Assembly (NCBI RefSeq): GCF_017874535.1
Contig: NZ_JAGGLS010000002.1
Coordinates: 124,001 to 188,000 of the forward strand
From: Anaerococcus nagyae
Lineage (GTDB): Bacteria; Bacillota; Clostridia; Tissierellales; Peptoniphilaceae
Direction: 5' to 3'
DNA length: 64,000 nucleotides
Position numbers and translations under genes: made by a program. Under the pieces are notes generated by a model, which saw only the letters and a list, made by a program, of their open reading frames with translations, was not told the origin of the DNA and ran no database searches. Shown here piece after piece: positions 59,770 to 64,000 of this stretch; position 1 is the stretch's first letter; each line of letters begins with the position of its first letter.

Positions 59770-60788
59770 TGGCAAAACTCACATATAAGGATGCTGGCGT
59801 AGATAAAGATAAGGGATACAAGGAAGTAGAGCTTATAAAGCAAATAGTGAAAAAAACACATGGTAAAGAAGTGCTTGCAAATATAGGTGGATTTGCAGGT
59901 GCTTTTGCACCAGATTTATCTGGGATAGAAAAGCCAGTATTAATTAGTGGTACTGATGGGGTTGGCACAAAAATAAAACTTGCTATGCAAATGAATAAGC
60001 ACGATACAGTAGGAATAGATTGTGTTGCTATGTGTGTAAATGATATTATTTGCCAAGGTGCAAGACCTTTATTTTTCTTAGACTATATAGCAACAGGTAA
60101 ACTTAATCCGGAAAAAATGGCAGATTTAGTTAGGGGCGTTTCTGAAGGTTGTTTACAATCAGAGGCTGCCTTAATAGGTGGAGAGACTGCTGAAATGCCT
60201 GGTATATATAGTGAAGATGACTATGATCTTGCAGGATTTGCGGTAGGTTTAGCTGATAAAGATAAAATAATTACAGGAGAAAAATTGAAAGAAGGTGATA
60301 TAGCAATTGGTTTATATTCTTCTGGTCTCCATAGTAATGGTTTTTCTTTAGTAAGAGCTAGTATAGATCAAGCTAATATATCATTAAGTGATAGTTTTGA
60401 TGATAAAAAAACTATAGGAGAAAAGCTATTAACACCTACAAAAATATATGCCAAAGAAATTAAGAATCTTACAGAAAAATTTGATATAAAAGCTATTGCC
60501 AATATAACAGGCGGTGGACTTTATGAAAATGTGCCTAGAGTTTTAAAAGATGATTTGTCAGTAGAATTTGACCTAAGTAATTTTAAAATTGATCCGATAT
60601 TTACTAAAATTCAACAATGGGGAAATATAGATATTGATGAAATGTATCATACTTTTAACATGGGAATAGGTATGGTAGTGTTTGTAGATCCTACAGATGA
60701 AAAAGAAGTTTTAGAAGTCTTAGGAAAAGAAGCAAAAACGATAGGAAAAGTTATTAAAGGTAACAAGGAAATTAGCATTAAATATTAA
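59769..60788 (+). CDS. purM: Phosphoribosylformylglycinamidine cyclo-ligase
   Basis: 339 residues. AIR synthetase, step 5. It starts LTYKDAGVDKDKGYKEVELI and has the ATP-binding GTDGVGTKIKLA, VAMCVNDIICQGA and GGETAEMPGIY motifs, then GLHSNGFSLVR and ITGGGLYENVPR. Family length. It shares the ATP-binding fold with the PurL part of the upstream fusion. Directly followed by purC after 10 bases. Confidence 0.96.
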   Translation: MAKLTYKDAGVDKDKGYKEVELIKQIVKKTHGKEVLANIGGFAGAFAPDLSGIEKPVLISGTDGVGTKIKLAMQMNKHDTVGIDCVAMCVNDIICQGARPLFFLDYIATGKLNPEKMADLVRGVSEGCLQSEAALIGGETAEMPGIYSEDDYDLAGFAVGLADKDKIITGEKLKEGDIAIGLYSSGLHSNGFSLVRASIDQANISLSDSFDDKKTIGEKLLTPTKIYAKEIKNLTEKFDIKAIANITGGGLYENVPRVLKDDLSVEFDLSNFKIDPIFTKIQQWGNIDIDEMYHTFNMGIGMVVFVDPTDEKEVLEVLGKEAKTIGKVIKGNKEISIKY

Positions 60789-60798
60789 GGAGATAATA

Positions 60799-61479
60799 AT
60801 GGAAAAAGTATATACAGGAAAAACTAAAGACGTTTATAAATTAAATGATGAAGAATATTTATTGAAGTTTAAAGATGATGTAACTGGAAATGATGGTGTA
60901 TTTGATCCAGGCGCAAATAGTGTTGGCCTTACTATGGAAGGGGCTGGCCATCAAGCAGTAGCTATGACTAAATTCTTTTATGAAAAGCTAAATGATAAGG
61001 GACTTACAACTCACTTTGTATCAGCTGATTTAGATAAAAACGAAGCAGTTGTAAAAAAAGCAGAAGTATTCGGCGAAGGCGTAGAAGTTATAGTTAGATA
61101 CTATGCAGTAGGATCTTTTATTAGAAGATATGGAAAGTATATAGAAAATGGTACAAAAATTGATCCATATGTAGAAATTACATTAAAAGATGATGATAGA
61201 GAAGATCCACTTATAACTAAAGATGCCCTAGTTCTTCTAAATATTATGACAGAAGAAGAATATGAAGAACTAAAAGATTTAGCATTAAATATTGGAGAAA
61301 TAGTTAGAGAAGAGTTAGCTAAAAAAGATCTTGACTTATACGATATCAAATTTGAATTTGGTAGATTAGCAGATGGCAAGGTAGCTCTAATAGATGAAAT
61401 TTCAGGTGGAAATATGAGAGCATACAAAGGTGATCAATACATTGAACCACTTGAACTTGAAAAAATAATGCTAGGTTAG
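60799..61479 (+). CDS. purC: Phosphoribosylaminoimidazole-succinocarboxamide synthase
   Basis: 226 residues. SAICAR synthetase couples CAIR to aspartate. Motifs are the N-terminal YTGKTKDVYKLNDEEYLLKFKDD, VEVIVRYYAVGSFIRRYG and FEFGRLADGKVALIDEISGG. It is the last gene of the operon before a strong terminator. purB and purA, needed to finish and branch the pathway, are not in the window. AAGGAG lies upstream. Confidence 0.96.
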   Translation: MEKVYTGKTKDVYKLNDEEYLLKFKDDVTGNDGVFDPGANSVGLTMEGAGHQAVAMTKFFYEKLNDKGLTTHFVSADLDKNEAVVKKAEVFGEGVEVIVRYYAVGSFIRRYGKYIENGTKIDPYVEITLKDDDREDPLITKDALVLLNIMTEEEYEELKDLALNIGEIVREELAKKDLDLYDIKFEFGRLADGKVALIDEISGGNMRAYKGDQYIEPLELEKIMLG

Positions 61480-61487
61480 TATAAAAA

Positions 61488-61515
61488 AATGGCTCCCAAT
61501 TGGGAGCCATTCTTA
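61488..61515. terminator. Bidirectional terminator between purC and the aldehyde dehydrogenase gene
   Basis: A 24-base perfect palindrome (61488-61511) reading ATGGCTCCCAA in each arm, with A/T runs on both sides. It ends the purine operon and the convergent gene. Confidence 0.85.
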
Positions 61516-61521
61516 TTTGAA

Positions 61522-62946
61522 TTAATCTTTATATATAGCTTTTGTTTGGTAATATTCTAGCAAACCAAATATACCGCCTTCACGTCCTAGTCCGGATTGT
61601 TTATAACCACCAAATGGTAAATTAGAGCCATGACCACTAGTGTTTACATAGCATTCACCAGCATCTATTTCCTTTGCAATTTCTAAAGCCTCTTTTTCTT
61701 CACCAAATACTGCTGATGATAGACCATAATCTACTGCATTTGCTACATTTATAGCTTCTGATTTATCTTTTACTTTTATAATTGATAGAACTGGTCCAAA
61801 TATCTCTTCATCGTGTATAGTCATACCAGCTTTAACATTTGTAAAAATCACAGGTTTTACATAATAACCCTTCTTTTCTTTTTTAGGAACTTCACCACAA
61901 ATTAGCTTTGCTCCTTCATCAATACCTTTTTTAATATATGAGCATACTTTTTCAAATTGTTTTTTACTTGAAAGAGGTCCTACTACAGTTGACTCATCTT
62001 TTGGATCACCCACTGGATAATTTTTATATTGTTCTATAAACTCTTCAACAACTTCATCGTAAATATCTTCAGTTACTATAGCTCTGGATAAACATGAACA
62101 AGTTTGTCCAACATTTCTATAAACTGTATCTAATACTTGTTTTACACCGGTCTCTATATTAGCGCCCTTCATAAATATAGCAGGGGATTTACCGCCTAAT
62201 TCTAATACTACACTTTTTGCAGTTTCCATTGCGGCAGCGCCAGCTTGGGCTCCACCTGTTAGAGATCCAGTGTAGGAAACCATAGCCACCTTTGGATGTC
62301 TATTTAGTATATCTCCAACATCTGATCCCTTACCTGTTATTATATTAAATACTCCTTTTGGAAATCCAGCTTCATCTATAGCCTTGGTAAATAGGTAAGC
62401 TGTAAGTGGGGTAATAGTTGCTGGTTTTTGGACAACTGTGCATCCAGATAGTAGGGCAGGTATAACTTTTTGAACGATTTGTCCTAATGGATAGTTCCAC
62501 GGAGTAATAGAAGCTACAACTCCAAGAGGTTCTCTTAGTACGAATCCACCTTCCATAGGAATTTCTAGGTCTATATTTTTAACTTGTTCAATATAGGTGT
62601 CTATTCTATTTATTTGACTACCAACTTGGGAGCCATGGCCTATATGACTAGGTATACCAAGCTCTTCTAATATTACTTCATCAAAATCATCAGAATGTTC
62701 TTTTATCCATTCGTTTAATTTTTTTACATATTCTATTCTTTCATCAAGATTTGTATTTGACCAAGCAGGGAATGCATCATAAGCTGCGTCTATAGCTTTA
62801 TTAATATCTTCTTCATTAGCACTAGGAATCTTACCTATCACTTCTTCTGTAGCAGGATTTTCTACATCTATATATTCACCACTATCGCTATTAATGTATT
62901 TACCGTTTATATAAAACTTATCACTTTTTAGTTCATTTAAATTCAT
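61522..62946 (-). CDS. Aldehyde dehydrogenase family protein
   Basis: 474 residues, NAD(P)-dependent aldehyde dehydrogenase superfamily. SITPWNYPLGQIVQKVIPALLSGC marks the cofactor region (given here by name, about residue 150), VLELGGKSPAIF carries the catalytic Glu, and GQTCSCLSRAIV the catalytic Cys. EIFGPVLSIIKV and LPFGGYKQSGLGREGG complete the fold. The substrate is not evident. GAGGTGAT precedes the ATG. It is single, divergent from glmM. Confidence 0.88.
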   Translation of the reverse strand: MNLNELKSDKFYINGKYINSDSGEYIDVENPATEEVIGKIPSANEEDINKAIDAAYDAFPAWSNTNLDERIEYVKKLNEWIKEHSDDFDEVILEELGIPSHIGHGSQVGSQINRIDTYIEQVKNIDLEIPMEGGFVLREPLGVVASITPWNYPLGQIVQKVIPALLSGCTVVQKPATITPLTAYLFTKAIDEAGFPKGVFNIITGKGSDVGDILNRHPKVAMVSYTGSLTGGAQAGAAAMETAKSVVLELGGKSPAIFMKGANIETGVKQVLDTVYRNVGQTCSCLSRAIVTEDIYDEVVEEFIEQYKNYPVGDPKDESTVVGPLSSKKQFEKVCSYIKKGIDEGAKLICGEVPKKEKKGYYVKPVIFTNVKAGMTIHDEEIFGPVLSIIKVKDKSEAINVANAVDYGLSSAVFGEEKEALEIAKEIDAGECYVNTSGHGSNLPFGGYKQSGLGREGGIFGLLEYYQTKAIYKD

Positions 62947-63022
62947 AATATCACCTCTATTTTATTTTTTACCCGAATAAGGTTTTTTAAATAACTACAT
63001 TTTTTGTAAAGATTTATAAGTG

Positions 63023-63028
63023 TATAAT
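63023..63028 (+). promoter_or_regulatory. -10 element upstream of glmM
   Basis: TATAAT 50 bases before the glmM ATG in the divergent space with the aldehyde dehydrogenase gene. The -35 is unclear. Confidence 0.4.
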
Positions 63029-63078
63029 ATTACCATAAGTCAAATTAGTCATACATATTTAAAATATTAGGAGGTAAT

Positions 63079-64000
63079 ATGAAATATTTTGGAACTGACG
63101 GTTTTAGGGGAGAAGCAAATAAGGGACTTAATGTATATCATGCTCTTAAAATCGGAAGATTTTTAGGTAATTACTTTTCAAAAGATAATGGTTATAATGG
63201 AAAAATTGTTATTGGTAAGGATACTAGAAGATCATCATATATGTTTGAAGATGCTCTAGCAGCTGGCATCACATCATCTGGATCTAATGCTCACTTACTT
63301 CATGTTACAACAACTCCATCTGTATCATATATTACTAGAAGCGAAGATTTTGATTGTGGTGTTATGATAACAGCAAGTCATAATCCATACTATGATAATG
63401 GAATTAAAATTATCAACTCTGAAGGTGAAAAAATGGAAGATGACTTCTTGGAAAAACTTGAATCATATATTGATAGTGATATTAATGATATAGATCTTGC
63501 TGTAGGGGATAAGATAGGTAGGACTGTCGACTTTATAGGAGGACGTAATAGATATATAGCTTTTTTAATTCAAACAGTAGATAAATCATTTGAAGGAATC
63601 AAAGTAGGACTTGATTGCGCAAATGGAGCAAGCTTTACAATTGCAAAACCAGTTTATGATGCCTTAGGGGCAGATACTTATGTTATTAATGATAGACCAG
63701 ATGGTTACAATATAAATGTTGAGGCAGGCTCAACACATATAGAGGTATTACAAAAATTTGTAGTAGAAAATGGTCTTGATGTAGGTTTTGCTTTTGATGG
63801 GGATGCTGATAGATGTATAGCTGTTGATTCTGATGGAAATATCATAGATGGTGATGCTATACTTTATATTTGTGCAAAACATATGAAAGACGAGAATAAG
63901 TTCCCATCTAATACTGTTGTAACAACGGTTATGAGTAATATAGGTTTGTATAAAGCTTTAGATAATCTAAATATTGCTTATGTTAAAACTGCAGTGGGAG
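63079..64000 (+). CDS. glmM: Phosphoglucosamine mutase, 3' end cut by window edge
   Basis: 307 residues visible of about 445. The alpha-D-phosphohexomutase GlmM converts glucosamine-6-phosphate to the 1-phosphate for UDP-GlcNAc. It starts MKYFGTDGFRGEANKGLN. The phosphoserine loop is VMITASHNPYYDNGIK (about residues 95-110) and the metal loop FDGDADRC. AGGAGG with 5-base spacing. The product feeds the MurG/MraY pathway encoded at 6-11 kb. The coding region continues past base 64000. Confidence 0.94.
   Translation, partial: MKYFGTDGFRGEANKGLNVYHALKIGRFLGNYFSKDNGYNGKIVIGKDTRRSSYMFEDALAAGITSSGSNAHLLHVTTTPSVSYITRSEDFDCGVMITASHNPYYDNGIKIINSEGEKMEDDFLEKLESYIDSDINDIDLAVGDKIGRTVDFIGGRNRYIAFLIQTVDKSFEGIKVGLDCANGASFTIAKPVYDALGADTYVINDRPDGYNINVEAGSTHIEVLQKFVVENGLDVGFAFDGDADRCIAVDSDGNIIDGDAILYICAKHMKDENKFPSNTVVTTVMSNIGLYKALDNLNIAYVKTAVG

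Overview
The window is AT-rich bacterial chromosome (about 30% G+C by eye). Its gene order and protein sequences point to a low-GC Gram-positive anaerobe, most likely Peptoniphilaceae (Anaerococcus/Peptoniphilus type). Supporting signs are a CIRCE-controlled hrcA-grpE-dnaK-dnaJ operon, a dcw cluster headed by mraZ, a Bacillus-type Fe-S PurF, strong AGGAGG ribosome sites and many intrinsic terminators. The genus is an inference; there is no rRNA in the window. I see no tRNA, rRNA, CRISPR array, insertion sequence or prophage. The gene at each end (class A PBP at the left, glmM at the right) is cut by the window edge.

Layout. 1-6.1 kb: a PBP1A-like enzyme on the minus strand, then hflX, an IMPACT/YigZ gene, yebC and lgt. 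6.1-13.7 kb: a compact dcw cluster (mraZ-rsmH-ftsL-mraY-murD-murG-ftsQ-ftsZ) ending in nrdR. It is preceded by a striking 10-bp-periodic MraZ operator that runs into the mraZ GTG start. 13.7-18.9 kb: rarA-asnS-leuS. 19-22.6 kb: a WrbA flavoprotein, a two-gene membrane module (DUF5058 plus partner) and two tandem TVP38/TMEM64 genes. 22.6-27 kb (minus strand): a heterodimeric ABC exporter with an elaborate leader (promoter, 15-codon ORF, hairpin inside the ribosome site) and a degenerate AlaX-like editing-domain protein. 27-33.2 kb: comEC, holA, rpsT (minus), lepB, lepA. 33.2-39.2 kb: an ECF sigma/anti-sigma pair, a 3-hydroxyacyl-CoA dehydrogenase, an AI-2E-type permease, a flavin reductase-like gene behind a perfect Fur box, and hemW. 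39.2-45.3 kb: the heat-shock operon plus mtaB. 45.4-45.9 kb: a frameshifted Rossmann-fold pseudogene. 46-49.3 kb: HIT protein, rpsU, a D-2-hydroxyacid dehydrogenase, rsmI and a TrmN6-like methyltransferase.

49.3-61.5 kb is a purine operon: purF-purN-purH-[purD::purL]-guaB-purE-purM-purC. Three things in it are unusual. PurD and an integral PurL are fused in one 1,631-residue chain. PurF keeps its phosphoribosyltransferase and Fe-S cysteines, but its glutaminase site is degraded (catalytic Cys to Ser, oxyanion Asn to Asp, Tyr to Ser), which suggests ammonia-dependent activity. Between promoter and purF lies an undescribed 41-codon ORF whose last codons form the 5' arm of an intrinsic terminator, as in a translation-coupled attenuator. 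Together these make the purine locus the best candidate for new biology in the window. The right end holds an aldehyde dehydrogenase (minus) and glmM.
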